From Cardiobacteriaceae bacterium TAE3-ERU3 (GTDB lineage Bacteria > Pseudomonadota > Gammaproteobacteria > Cardiobacteriales > Cardiobacteriaceae): a stretch of DNA of 64,000 nucleotides. Where the stretch lies: the NCBI GenBank assembly GCA_019218315.1, contig JAHUUI010000006.1, positions 1-64,000 on the forward strand, given 5' to 3'. The notes under the pieces are model-generated. The model had not been told where the DNA came from. It was given only the letters and a program-made list of their open reading frames with translations, and did no database searches. A program made the position numbers and the translations under genes. Position 1 is the stretch's first letter. Each line of letters starts with the position of its first letter. This document shows positions 21,409 through 30,268 of this stretch, in pieces.

Positions 21409-23244
21409 ATGAGTATCACCAGACGCGACTTTCTCAACGGCTTTGCTTTGACGGTTGGTGCGGGATTGACCCCGTGGCAGCAGCTCATGGCGCAAGAGCA
21501 ATCTGCACAAGCGGCGGGGAAATATTATCCGCCGTCGCTGACCGGGCTGCGCGGCAACCATCCTGGCAGTAACGACATCACCCATCCGATCGCCTTTGGT
21601 GCGCTTCAAGTAGATATGGACGGTTTACCAGTTAGCGAAGATTATGATCTTGTGGTTGCCGGTGCTGGGATCAGTGGCTTGGCGGCTGCATGGTTTTACC
21701 GCAAGAAATTCCCCGATGCCAAAATCCTGATTCTGGATAACCACGATGACTTTGGCGGCCATGCCAAGCGCAATGAGCTGGGCGAGGGCGACAACTTCCG
21801 CATCACCTATGGCGGCAGTGAATCACTCGACAGTCCCAAAGCGCATTTCAGTAACGTGGTTGAGGATTTTCTCGCGGATTTGGGCGTTGATTACCAGCGC
21901 TTCAATACCTACTTTGATGACGAACTTTATGCCGATCAAGGTCTGAGCGCGGGTGTGTTCTTTGATGCGGCCAACTTTGGCGAGAACCACGTTGCCAAAG
22001 GTGAACCATTCTTTGGTGAAGCTGATCCCGCTGAGGCGATTGCCAATTTCCCATTGAGCGAGAGCGACAAGCAAGCATTGCTGGCACTGTTCAACGAACC
22101 GGAAAATTATTTGCCGGAAATGAGTGCCGCAGAGGTCGAGGCCTATCTCGGCACAATCAGTTACGACACATTTTTGCAAAAGCACGTCGGTTTGTCGGCG
22201 AAAGCACGGCGTTATTTCCAGTCGTACTCTTGTGATGTGTGGGGCTATCCGATAGATGGGCGTGCCGCACTTGAAGGCTATTACGACGGCTATCCTGGCT
22301 TTGATGCAATGCCGATGCCAGTGCTTGACGACGAGGAAGAGCCGTATATTTACCACTTCCCCGATGGCAACGCTTCGGTCGCACGTATGCTGGTGCGGGC
22401 AATGATTCCCGGTGTTGCGCCGGGTGAGACGATGGAAGACATCGTCCTCGCGCCGTTTGACTACAGCAAGCTCGACCAGCAAGCAAACAACGTACGCCTA
22501 CGCGTCAATGCCACGGTCGCCGATGTGCGCAACCGCGATGGCGGTGTAGACGTACTTTATTTTCAGGACAATAAAGAGCCGGTGCGCGTGCGCAGCAAGC
22601 ATTGTGTGATGGCCTGCTATCACCGCATGATGCCGAGCTTGATGAAAGAAATTGGCGAAGAGCAGCGTGCGGCGCTTGATCTGAACGTCAAAACGCCGAT
22701 GATCTATACCAAAGTTCTGCTGAAAAACTGGCAGGCATTTAAGGATATGGGCGTGTATACGTTTTATTGCCCGACCGCGCCATATTGCTTGGTGCAGCTC
22801 GATTATCCGGTCAATATGGGCGGCTATGAATGCCCGAAGAACCCCGAGCAAGCGATCGTTGTGCACATGGTACGCACGCCTTCGCCATATGGCACCATGG
22901 CGGGTATCCGCGATACCGCTAGCCTTGGCCGCAAGCTGGTTTACGGCTTGCCGTTTGAAGCATTGGAAGCTGAAGCACTGAATCAGCTTGATGCGATGCT
23001 TTCAACAGTTGGGCAAAGTGCGCGACCATTGGTCGAAGCGATTACCATCAACCGCTGGGCGCATGGTTACAGCCACGAAACCGCGATGCTGGCCGATGAT
23101 CTCGACGCAGTCGACGGCATACTGAATACAGCGCATGCGCCGATTGGCAACGTCCATATTGCCAATTCGGATTCCGGCTGGAGTGCGTATATGCACACCG
23201 CCATTGATCAGGCGTGGCGGGCGGTAGAGGAAATACAGGCTTAA
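21409..23244 (+). CDS. Tat-exported FAD-dependent amine oxidase-like protein (spermidine dehydrogenase-like)
   Basis: A 611-residue protein with a twin-arginine signal (TRRDFLNGFALTVGAG) at the N terminus, so it is folded with FAD and exported to the periplasm. The Rossmann FAD motif is DLVVAGAGISGLAAAW (near residue 80), followed by ILDNHDDFGGHAKRNE. The C-terminal GNVHIANSDSG block closes the FAD site. Signal, length and overall look resemble Pseudomonas spermidine dehydrogenase SpdH (about 620 residues), but the substrate is not certain. It follows the GNAT/nitrilase gene closely and is probably in one operon with it. Confidence 0.72.
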   Translation: MSITRRDFLNGFALTVGAGLTPWQQLMAQEQSAQAAGKYYPPSLTGLRGNHPGSNDITHPIAFGALQVDMDGLPVSEDYDLVVAGAGISGLAAAWFYRKKFPDAKILILDNHDDFGGHAKRNELGEGDNFRITYGGSESLDSPKAHFSNVVEDFLADLGVDYQRFNTYFDDELYADQGLSAGVFFDAANFGENHVAKGEPFFGEADPAEAIANFPLSESDKQALLALFNEPENYLPEMSAAEVEAYLGTISYDTFLQKHVGLSAKARRYFQSYSCDVWGYPIDGRAALEGYYDGYPGFDAMPMPVLDDEEEPYIYHFPDGNASVARMLVRAMIPGVAPGETMEDIVLAPFDYSKLDQQANNVRLRVNATVADVRNRDGGVDVLYFQDNKEPVRVRSKHCVMACYHRMMPSLMKEIGEEQRAALDLNVKTPMIYTKVLLKNWQAFKDMGVYTFYCPTAPYCLVQLDYPVNMGGYECPKNPEQAIVVHMVRTPSPYGTMAGIRDTASLGRKLVYGLPFEALEAEALNQLDAMLSTVGQSARPLVEAITINRWAHGYSHETAMLADDLDAVDGILNTAHAPIGNVHIANSDSGWSAYMHTAIDQAWRAVEEIQA

Positions 23245-23255
23245 TTGTTTTATGT

Positions 23256-23298
23256 ACAATATATGGTGTTTAAATTATTTTTTAAATCTATATATTGT
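23256..23298. promoter_or_regulatory. Long AT-rich palindrome between the flavoprotein gene and glk
   Basis: Nine-base arms (23256-23264 and 23290-23298, ACAATATAT and its inverse) enclose a second inverted pair of TTTAAA (23269-23274 and 23281-23286). It starts 12 bases after the flavoprotein stop. It may act as a terminator or as a binding site for glk control. Confidence 0.4.
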
Positions 23299-23341
23299 GC
23301 TTTCTGTGCTGATTTCTTTAGCCAGTTAACAAAATGGCAGG

Positions 23342-23347
23342 TATAAT
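23342..23347 (+). promoter_or_regulatory. Likely -10 box of glk
   Basis: A perfect TATAAT lies 67 bases before the glk start. No good -35 is seen at the usual spacing, so the promoter may need an activator. Confidence 0.4.
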
Positions 23348-23414
23348 GGCGCTCTTTTGCCAAGCCACAATATTGGCAATTGACAAGATATTTTAATTTT
23401 ATCAGGAGTGCGCC

Positions 23415-24380
23415 ATGCCTTATCCTTACCTCGTCGCCGATGTTGGCGGCACCAATGCCCGTTTTGCACTGGTCGATGAATATGGCGAGCTGAGCCATAT
23501 TGACAGGCTGGCAACTGCCGATTTTCCAACCCTTGAAGCAGCGATCCGCGCTTATCTTGAACCGCTGAATGTGCAAGTCGTGCATGCGGGCATTGCGATC
23601 GCCAACCCTGTTACTGGTGACGAAGTGCGCATGACCAATCACCATTGGTCATTTTCCATTCGTGGCATGCAAGCCTCGCTCGGCTTTGATACCTTGCACG
23701 TGATTAATGATTTCACCGCGCAGGCATTGTCGATCTTACAGATTAAAGACAGCGAACTGCGCCAAATTTGCGCCGGTCACGCAGCGGCCGATGCGCCTAA
23801 AGTCGTAATTGGTCCGGGCACCGGACTCGGTGTATCCGGGTTGATTCCCGATGGGCGTGGGCAATGGATTGCCTTGGCGGGTGAGGGAGGGCATGCCAGC
23901 TTTGCACCGCGTAGCGCCGCAGAAGGGCGCATCTTTGCCTATGCGCGCAAACATTTTCCCGATCATGTCTCGGCCGAGCGCCTGATTTGCGGTAGTGGAC
24001 TGGCATTGATTGATGCAGCCTTGGCGGCAGAAAATGGCATAGTGCAACAGCGCAGTCCAGCTGAAGTGACAGCAGCGGCATTGGCTGGTGAAGCGCGGGC
24101 GCTTAGCTCGGTCAATCACTTTTCGGCGATGCTGGCCACGATCGCCTCGGATGTCGCGTTAACGCTTGGTGCGCACGGCGGCGTGTATCTCTGCGGTGGT
24201 ATCTTGCCGCGCATTGTCGATTTGTTTGTCGCCAGTCCGTTTGCTGAGCGTTTTAGCGATAAGGGCCGCTTTGGTGACTATCTTGCGGATGTGCCGGTCT
24301 GGTTGGTAATGGACGCACAAGAGCCGGGATTAAGTGGTGCGGCAATTGCCTTGCAGCAAGTATTGAATGGCCGTGCATGA
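23415..24380 (+). CDS. glk: Glucokinase
   Basis: A 321-residue ATP-dependent glucokinase of the proteobacterial (E. coli Glk) family that makes glucose 6-phosphate. The N-terminal phosphate-1 motif is LVADVGGTNARFALV. The glucose-site NDF is in LHVINDFTAQAL, followed by IGPGTGLGVSGLI and the zinc-free HASFAPRS region. ATCAGGAGTG precedes the ATG. It overlaps the cation-efflux gene by four bases (ATGA). Confidence 0.94.
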   Translation: MPYPYLVADVGGTNARFALVDEYGELSHIDRLATADFPTLEAAIRAYLEPLNVQVVHAGIAIANPVTGDEVRMTNHHWSFSIRGMQASLGFDTLHVINDFTAQALSILQIKDSELRQICAGHAAADAPKVVIGPGTGLGVSGLIPDGRGQWIALAGEGGHASFAPRSAAEGRIFAYARKHFPDHVSAERLICGSGLALIDAALAAENGIVQQRSPAEVTAAALAGEARALSSVNHFSAMLATIASDVALTLGAHGGVYLCGGILPRIVDLFVASPFAERFSDKGRFGDYLADVPVWLVMDAQEPGLSGAAIALQQVLNGRA

Positions 24381-25264
24381 GTGATGCTCAGCGTCATGCA
24401 GGGGTAATCCAAACTGCGTTGCTGAGTATTGTCGGCAATACGCTGCTGGCGATCATCAAAGGCGTGGCAGGATTTTTCGGCCATTCGCATGCGCTTATTG
24501 CCGATGCGATTGAATCGACCACAGACGTCTTTTCTTCGGTTTTACTGTTGTTTGGGCTGCGCTTTTCACAACGCCCCGCAGATGACAATCATCCTTACGG
24601 CCACGGCCGAGCTGAATCACTGGCGACTTTTGTGATCGTCGGCTTTTTACTTACCTCGGCGACCATTATCGTCATTGAAAGTATCCATCAAATCATTACG
24701 CCGCATCAAATGCCCGCACCGTTTACATTGTGGATATTGGCGGGCGTGGTGATTGCCAAAGAAACCTTGTTCCGAATCTTTGTACGCCGTGGTGCGGCGC
24801 ATGAAAGCAGTGCACTGACTGCTGAGGCGTGGCATCATCGCAGCGATGCGCTGACGTCATTGGCCGCATTCATTGGTATCAGCGTCGCGCTGGTAATGGG
24901 CAAAGGCTGGGAAGCAGCTGATGATTGGGCGGCATTGTTTGCTGCGGCGATTATTTACTTCAATGCGTGGCGGATTTTTCGTCCGGCTTTAGGTGAGGTA
25001 ATGGATGAAGACAATCACGAAGACTTGCGCCATAGCATCATCGCGATTGCCGCTGCGGCACCGGGCGTGGTTCAGGTTCGCGATTGCCTGATCCGCAAAA
25101 TGGGCAGCGAGTATATTGTCGACTTGCACATTATCGTTCCTGCAACGTGGCGAGTTGGTGACGCGTGTCATGCCAATGACCACTTGCGTACGCAGATTCT
25201 GCACAGTAACCCGCGTATCGCGAGGGTATTCATTGAAGTGTGTTCGGATGATCCTGACTGCTGA
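24377..25264 (+). CDS. Cation diffusion facilitator family transporter
   Basis: A 295-residue CDF protein. Six hydrophobic segments occupy residues 10-200. The metal-site aspartates appear in the DAIESTTDVFSS helix and in HHRSDALTS, with the loop motif NHPYGHGRAE. A C-terminal cytoplasmic domain of about 90 residues follows. These proteins export divalent metals such as Zn, Fe or Mn in exchange for protons; the metal cannot be read here. The start overlaps the glk stop, giving translational coupling. Confidence 0.9.
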   Translation: MSDAQRHAGVIQTALLSIVGNTLLAIIKGVAGFFGHSHALIADAIESTTDVFSSVLLLFGLRFSQRPADDNHPYGHGRAESLATFVIVGFLLTSATIIVIESIHQIITPHQMPAPFTLWILAGVVIAKETLFRIFVRRGAAHESSALTAEAWHHRSDALTSLAAFIGISVALVMGKGWEAADDWAALFAAAIIYFNAWRIFRPALGEVMDEDNHEDLRHSIIAIAAAAPGVVQVRDCLIRKMGSEYIVDLHIIVPATWRVGDACHANDHLRTQILHSNPRIARVFIEVCSDDPDC

Positions 25265-25630
25265 TTGTATCGGCTTAAATACTATCCGCGATCTGCTTTA
25301 GTGTCTGTCGTGAGGATATACAGGTATAGCCAAACACTTTTAAACTTCATGCTGCGTTGCATTGTTTTGCCGTACTACTTGTACTGTCTGCGCCAATGCG
25401 CCTTGTATGAAATGTAAAATTGCTTCACTATAAATCCTGATTATTCGACAAAATGATTGTGTGATAAATGGGGCATTTATAAAAAAATCTAAGAAAGTGC
25501 ACATAACTCAAATCATTTAATATCTGATAGGAAAATAAGAATTCGATGAATTTACTGCTACTTACGTCTGTAACTCTGGAAGAGATAGGATTATTGTAAT
25601 CATCCGTAGTTTTAATTTTGGAGGTTTAAA
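25265..25630. other. Intergenic region before tag
   Basis: 366 bases of AT-rich DNA without a credible gene. It ends in a strong GGAGG for tag. I see no repeat, RNA gene or terminator of note. The base composition drops here and stays low through tag. Confidence 0.6.
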
Positions 25631-26209
25631 ATGGGGAACGTGCTATATCGTTGTGCCTGGGCAAATAATCATCCTTTAGAAACGGAATATCATGATGCTG
25701 AATGGGGAATACCAATTAATGATGATAGATTATTTTTTGAGATGTTAACGTTAGAAAGTGCTCAATCAGGGTTAAGCTGGTTAACTATTTTAAAAAAACG
25801 TGAAGGGTTCAGGCAAGCTTTTGATAATTTTGAAATCGAAAAAGTTGCAGAATATAAGGATGAAAAAGTTTTATCTTTATTAGACGATACTCGGGTTATT
25901 CGCCATAAACAAAAAATATTGGCAACCATAAATAATGCTAAATGTATTTTGGCATTACAGTCTGAATACGGCAGTTTCTCTTCTTATTTGTGGAAGTTTG
26001 TTGATAACCAACCTATTATAAATTGTTGGGAAAATGAACAAGAAATACCTGCATCCACACAGTTATCTGATTTGATAAGCAAAGAGCTTAAACAAAAAGG
26101 ATTTAAATTTTTCGGAACGACAACTTGTTATGCTTTTATGCAAGCTACAGGAATAGTTAATGATCACGTTGTTGATTGTTTTAGATTTAACGACAATCAA
26201 AGAGTGTAA
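25631..26209 (+). CDS. tag: DNA-3-methyladenine glycosylase I
   Basis: A 192-residue base-excision repair enzyme that removes 3-methyladenine. The zinc ligands of the Tag family are all present: Cys8, His21, His179 and Cys183 (HVVDC). Active-site segments YHDAEWG and QSGLSWLTILKKR are intact. The gene is clearly AT-richer than its neighbours on both sides, with A/T-ending codons and long A and T runs, which suggests recent acquisition. A strong GGAGG precedes the ATG. It stands alone. Confidence 0.95.
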   Translation: MGNVLYRCAWANNHPLETEYHDAEWGIPINDDRLFFEMLTLESAQSGLSWLTILKKREGFRQAFDNFEIEKVAEYKDEKVLSLLDDTRVIRHKQKILATINNAKCILALQSEYGSFSSYLWKFVDNQPIINCWENEQEIPASTQLSDLISKELKQKGFKFFGTTTCYAFMQATGIVNDHVVDCFRFNDNQRV

Positions 26210-26395
26210 ATTCCCAAAAATAGCACAGTTTGGAAGTAGAATTTCTTTCAAGCAGAGGCAACGCTGTTTTAACTTTTTATGAATGGCTAGCCAGGTACGG
26301 CGGTATGACAGTCTCTGATGCCCTACGTCCGCACTTCTACATTTATGTGCTGTAACCGTTTTTCTGGAATGAGACTGTAAACGCTATACACGCGC

Positions 26396-26424
26396 AAAAA
26401 AGCCGGGCATTGCGCCCGGCTTTT
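26396..26424 (-). terminator. Terminator of the DUF945 gene
   Basis: A 7-bp GC stem (26402-26408 with 26414-26420) flanked by A6 on the left and T4 on the right. It ends transcription of the minus-strand gene that stops at 26447, and may also serve tag from the other side. Confidence 0.85.
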
Positions 26425-26446
26425 GTGCGTGTCAGCAGGATTGAAA

Positions 26447-28036
26447 TTACTGCTGTGGCAAAGGCATTACGTTACCGTTAAGCTCAATACCGTCGTCGGT
26501 ATTTTCGATGTGCAGGACGTAGTCGCTGCCTTCTTTAACCACGTAGCCTGCAGTCATCGCCATCATGCCTTCCATGCCAGTGGCTTGAATCAGGCTTTCG
26601 GGTACGGTCAGCTTGATGTCGAAATCAAAGCTCTGCTGTAGCAGGTTGATCATGGCAGTTGGTTGCTGACTATCCATGGCTGCTTGCCATTGCTGTACGT
26701 CAGTAACTGCATCATCTTTGGCCTTGATGTCTGCGACGAAGGTTGCGTCACCTTGGTCAGTATTAAAGGCAATATCAATATCCAGCTCTGTTTGGTTGTT
26801 CGCCATGTCGCTAATCAAGCTCTGCATATTTTGCTGCAGGCGCTCTTGATCCTGAGTTTCAGTAATAGCTGGCAGCTCGTAATTGACGAGTTTGAAAGCA
26901 TCAGCAGACAGGTTTTCAAAGCTTGCTTTAATTTCAATATTTTCAATTTCCAGACCAACCATGCCGGTCAGGTTGCGGATGCTTTCGCCATTGACGTCGA
27001 CATTAATGCCACCGCTGAAATCATAGAGGTCGCCATCTTTTTCTGCATCAGTGTCGTAGCGGATGCTGTCGATGATGATTGGTGAAGGCATGGTGTCGTC
27101 TTTGATCTGAATATTGTCAAAGACGAATTCCTGCTCACCAATGAATGTGCCAAGCTCATCATCAAAGTGGATGTCGTCACCTTTACCTTGAACACCGTCA
27201 ATGGTGATCAGCATGTTGTCTTCGCTGTTTTCGATTTTGATTGGCGATGTTTTCAGGGTCAGATCGCCGTCTTCGGTCAGCTCGTAGTTAGCCGTTAGTG
27301 GGTGGAAGGTAACTGTTGAGCCTGCAGGTTGCTCTTCAGATTGTGCGGCTTCATCTGATGGTGCGTTGGTGATGGTGAGTTTGCCGAATGCCAGCTCTAC
27401 TTTACCTGCACCATCAGCCAGTGAGCTTTCATTGCTTTGTGAGGTCAGGTTGAGGCCGTCAAATTGAACGGTTTCTCCATCTTCATTGAACTCAAATGGC
27501 TTGATTTGTACCAGCTGATTGATTCTGCCATCGTTATATAGGTCTGAAGTGATGGCAAGGTATTCCAGTGCTTTGTTGAGCTTTTCTACGTCTTGGTGGT
27601 CTGCAACATCAAGCAAGTTCTTGAGGTCTTCATTGGGCACAACTTCTCCGTTGATACGGGCAAGAATACCTTCGTTGCTCAATTCATCGTTGAAGATAAT
27701 GTTGTCTTTCATTTCCAGTACGATATCTGGATTTTCGCCTTCTTCAAGGTATGCCGAGTTGCGGGTGATGGTCACTTTGCTGACAGCATTCAAGCCCGTC
27801 TCAGTTGCTTGGTAGTCACCTGTTTCAACCGTGATGGATTGCAATACTGGTGACTGACTGAAAAAGCGCTGATAGGTTTGCGTGGTGATTTTGTCCAGAT
27901 TAGCAATGCGTGCTTTGACTTGCTCAGCCTGCGCTTGCATTTCCATATCAGCGGCTTGGGCTTGGCTGATCAGTAGTGGCGTCGATACGCTACCGAGGCC
28001 GAGTAATACTGCAGCAGTAAGGTTGCGGATTTTCAT
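26447..28036 (-). CDS. YdgA-like DUF945 family protein
   Basis: A 529-residue exported protein with a clear signal peptide (cleavage near AQAADM). The rest is a long series of beta-rich segments with GKVELAFGKLTITNA-type strands, ending in GIELNGNVMPLPQQ. This layout and the ending fit the DUF945/YdgA family (E. coli YdgA 502 residues), whose function is not established. It is acidic, with many Asp and Glu, and has no catalytic motif that I recognise. The ATG at 28036 with AAGGAG 9 bases upstream was chosen; upstream codons would put 31 extra residues before the signal peptide. Confidence 0.7.
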   Translation of the reverse strand: MKIRNLTAAVLLGLGSVSTPLLISQAQAADMEMQAQAEQVKARIANLDKITTQTYQRFFSQSPVLQSITVETGDYQATETGLNAVSKVTITRNSAYLEEGENPDIVLEMKDNIIFNDELSNEGILARINGEVVPNEDLKNLLDVADHQDVEKLNKALEYLAITSDLYNDGRINQLVQIKPFEFNEDGETVQFDGLNLTSQSNESSLADGAGKVELAFGKLTITNAPSDEAAQSEEQPAGSTVTFHPLTANYELTEDGDLTLKTSPIKIENSEDNMLITIDGVQGKGDDIHFDDELGTFIGEQEFVFDNIQIKDDTMPSPIIIDSIRYDTDAEKDGDLYDFSGGINVDVNGESIRNLTGMVGLEIENIEIKASFENLSADAFKLVNYELPAITETQDQERLQQNMQSLISDMANNQTELDIDIAFNTDQGDATFVADIKAKDDAVTDVQQWQAAMDSQQPTAMINLLQQSFDFDIKLTVPESLIQATGMEGMMAMTAGYVVKEGSDYVLHIENTDDGIELNGNVMPLPQQ

Positions 28037-28109
28037 CTCTAAACTCCTTGGATGATAAAAATTATTGGTGGATATATTAAACAAAATTGACGGCAAAAGA
28101 TGATATTTC

Positions 28110-28739
28110 TCAGAATGGTAAGGGAGCATTCAGATCGAGAAGCTGATTTTGAGGAGTGTGGATGCTGAGTGCGGCAGCGTGCAAGTGCAAGCGTGCTTCG
28201 TATTTGTCGCTTTCGTGGCCGTAGAGATTATCGCCGATGATCGGATGGCCGATAGCCATGAGATGCACGCGAAGCTGATGGCTGCGTCCGGTATGTGGGG
28301 TGAGCCGGACGCGGCTGCGGCCATCACCGCTGGCGATGACCTCATAATGGGTCAGCGCAGGTTTGCCCGTCTCATAGCAAACTTTTTGCCGCGGGCGATT
28401 TGGCCAATCGGCAATCAGTGGCAGCGCAATACTGCCAACTTGCGGTTCAGGGCAGTCGTGAACAATAGCGTAGTAGGTTTTCTCGACACGACGCTCTTCA
28501 AATTGACGTTTGTAATGGCGCTCAGCATCTTTGTGCTTGGCAATCAGCATCAGGCCGGATGTGCACATATCAAGGCGGTGAATAGCGATAGCACCGGGGC
28601 ATATGGCGGCAATGCGGCTTTGCGCGCTGTCGGCTTTTTCCGGTCCGCGCCCGGGTACGGATAATAGCCCGGCTGGCTTATCAACGGCGACGATGTCGTC
28701 GTCTTCATAAATCACGGGGATATCGTAGTGCTTAGTCAT
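28110..28739 (-). CDS. rluA: RluA-family 23S rRNA/tRNA pseudouridine synthase
   Basis: A 209-residue pseudouridine synthase without an S4 domain, the size of RluA (219), which modifies 23S rRNA and some tRNAs. The catalytic motif HRLDMCTSGLML holds the essential Asp. The family blocks DDDIVAVDKPAGLLSVPG and PHTGRSHQLRVH are present. The ATG at 28739 starts 8 bases inside the end of gpsA. A longer reading frame exists upstream, but its translation is only gpsA read in another frame. Confidence 0.88.
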   Translation of the reverse strand: MTKHYDIPVIYEDDDIVAVDKPAGLLSVPGRGPEKADSAQSRIAAICPGAIAIHRLDMCTSGLMLIAKHKDAERHYKRQFEERRVEKTYYAIVHDCPEPQVGSIALPLIADWPNRPRQKVCYETGKPALTHYEVIASGDGRSRVRLTPHTGRSHQLRVHLMAIGHPIIGDNLYGHESDKYEARLHLHAAALSIHTPQNQLLDLNAPLPF

Positions 28740-29727
28740 CTTCGGCTTTGATGGTTCTGTCGAGTAAGCTGAGGATGGCTTCTTTGAGTGAGGCTTCACC
28801 AGAAAGAATGGCGTGCAGGTGGGTGGTGATCGGCATGCGAACGCCAAGGCGGTTGGCGAGTATCCATGTGTCGAAGGTTGCGCCTTCTCCCTCGACGACT
28901 TGTCCAATCTCGGCTTTGGCTTGCTCGGGTGTAATGCCTTTGCCGAGCGCGAGACCGAAGCGGCGGTTGCGCGATTGGTTATCTGTTGCAGTGAGGACCA
29001 GATCACCCATGCCTGCGAGCCCACTCATGGTGGCTGGGTCAGCGCCAAGGGCTTCGGCAAGGCGGCTGATTTCGCGTAGGCCTCGGGTAATTAATGCGGC
29101 ACGTGCGTTGGCACCACAGCCGATACCATCGGCAATGCCGGTTGCAATGGCGATGACGTTTTTAACTGCACCGGCAATTTGTACACCGATCAAATCGCAG
29201 CTGGTGTAGCAAAGAAATACAGAGCCGTGAAAATGGGCGGCAAATTGTTCGGCAAGTTCGAGGTTGGGCGCGGCAATGGTGACCGCTGTGGGCTGGTTGG
29301 CCGCGACTTCTTTGGCAAAGCTGGGGCCTGCGAGCATGGCGTGCGGATGATCTGCGCCGATGATGTCGGCAAATACATCGCTGAGTAATCGGCCGCTACC
29401 TGCTTCAAAGCCTTTGATTGCCCACATGAATGGGCGCTTGCCGAGGTGAGGCTTGACGGCTTTGAGTAAATCAGCAAACGCGTGACTTGGGACCACAGCG
29501 AGGATCACGTCGTTGTCAGTGATGCTTTGAACGAGATCACTACTGACATGCAAATTATCTGGGAACGGGATGCCGGGTAGGTAATGAGTGTTTTCACGCG
29601 CATTTTGCAGTGCGCTAATGTGTTCAGCACGATGCCCCCAGAGGGTGACATCGTGCTGATTGCGGGCGAGTTGTAGTGCCAGAGCGGTGCCCCAGCTGCC
29701 CGCACCAAGTACGGCAATGCGTTGCAT
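28732..29727 (-). CDS. gpsA: Glycerol-3-phosphate dehydrogenase [NAD(P)+]
   Basis: A 331-residue enzyme that makes glycerol 3-phosphate for phospholipid synthesis. The N-terminal dinucleotide fold is VLGAGSWGTALA. Further blocks are WAIKGFE, AGPSFAKEVA, and the substrate-site KNVIAIATGI with GLAGMGDLVLT. It lies two bases after secB, the same secB-gpsA order as in E. coli, and overlaps rluA. Confidence 0.96.
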   Translation of the reverse strand: MQRIAVLGAGSWGTALALQLARNQHDVTLWGHRAEHISALQNARENTHYLPGIPFPDNLHVSSDLVQSITDNDVILAVVPSHAFADLLKAVKPHLGKRPFMWAIKGFEAGSGRLLSDVFADIIGADHPHAMLAGPSFAKEVAANQPTAVTIAAPNLELAEQFAAHFHGSVFLCYTSCDLIGVQIAGAVKNVIAIATGIADGIGCGANARAALITRGLREISRLAEALGADPATMSGLAGMGDLVLTATDNQSRNRRFGLALGKGITPEQAKAEIGQVVEGEGATFDTWILANRLGVRMPITTHLHAILSGEASLKEAILSLLDRTIKAEDD

Positions 29728-29729
29728 GC

Positions 29730-30209
29730 TTAGTTGGCGTCTTCCGGAGAGGCTGGCGCTTCACTTTGTGCTTGTGCTTCTTGCGCGAGCTTCTGCTGGA
29801 ACAGGCCTTCGAAGTTGACCGGTTGCAGGTACAGCGATGGGAAGCCAGCGCGTGCAATGGCTGAAGAAACTACTTCGCGTGCATAAGGGTAAAGCAAAGT
29901 CGTGCAGTAGACGTTCAGCGCATGGCGCAATTGCAGCTCTTCCAAACCGGCGATTTCGAAGATGCCGCTTTGTGCCGCTTCGACCAAGTAAATGGTCTTG
30001 TCGCCACCTTTAGCGGTAACAGTCAGGCGCAGCTTGACTTCGTAATAGTTTTCTGGTGGCAGCTTGTTGTTTTCAAAAGCAACGTTGAAGCTGATTTCAG
30101 GGCTTAATTCTTCTTGAAAGATGTCTGGTGCGTTAGGGACTTCAATTGACAGGTCGCCAACATATAGCTTGCGCACTTCAAGGATGACTTGTTGCTTTTC
30201 TTCGCTCAT
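29730..30209 (-). CDS. secB: Protein-export chaperone SecB
   Basis: A 159-residue tetrameric chaperone that keeps preproteins unfolded and delivers them to SecA. Family blocks are the YVGDLSIEVPNAP start region, VYLVEAAQSGIF-like strand and LLYPYAREVVSS. AATGGAG precedes the ATG. First of secB-gpsA-rluA; uppP upstream on the same strand may be read through. Confidence 0.95.
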   Translation of the reverse strand: MSEEKQQVILEVRKLYVGDLSIEVPNAPDIFQEELSPEISFNVAFENNKLPPENYYEVKLRLTVTAKGGDKTIYLVEAAQSGIFEIAGLEELQLRHALNVYCTTLLYPYAREVVSSAIARAGFPSLYLQPVNFEGLFQQKLAQEAQAQSEAPASPEDAN

Positions 30210-30268
30210 AAATACTCCATTAATGGGTTAAAAATTCTCGCACAGTATAACAAAGTTGTGCGTGGGGT

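Noticed and set aside
28740-29024. Longer N terminus of the pseudouridine synthase
   Set aside because: It translates the gpsA gene in another frame; the RluA family starts at the ATG at 28739.
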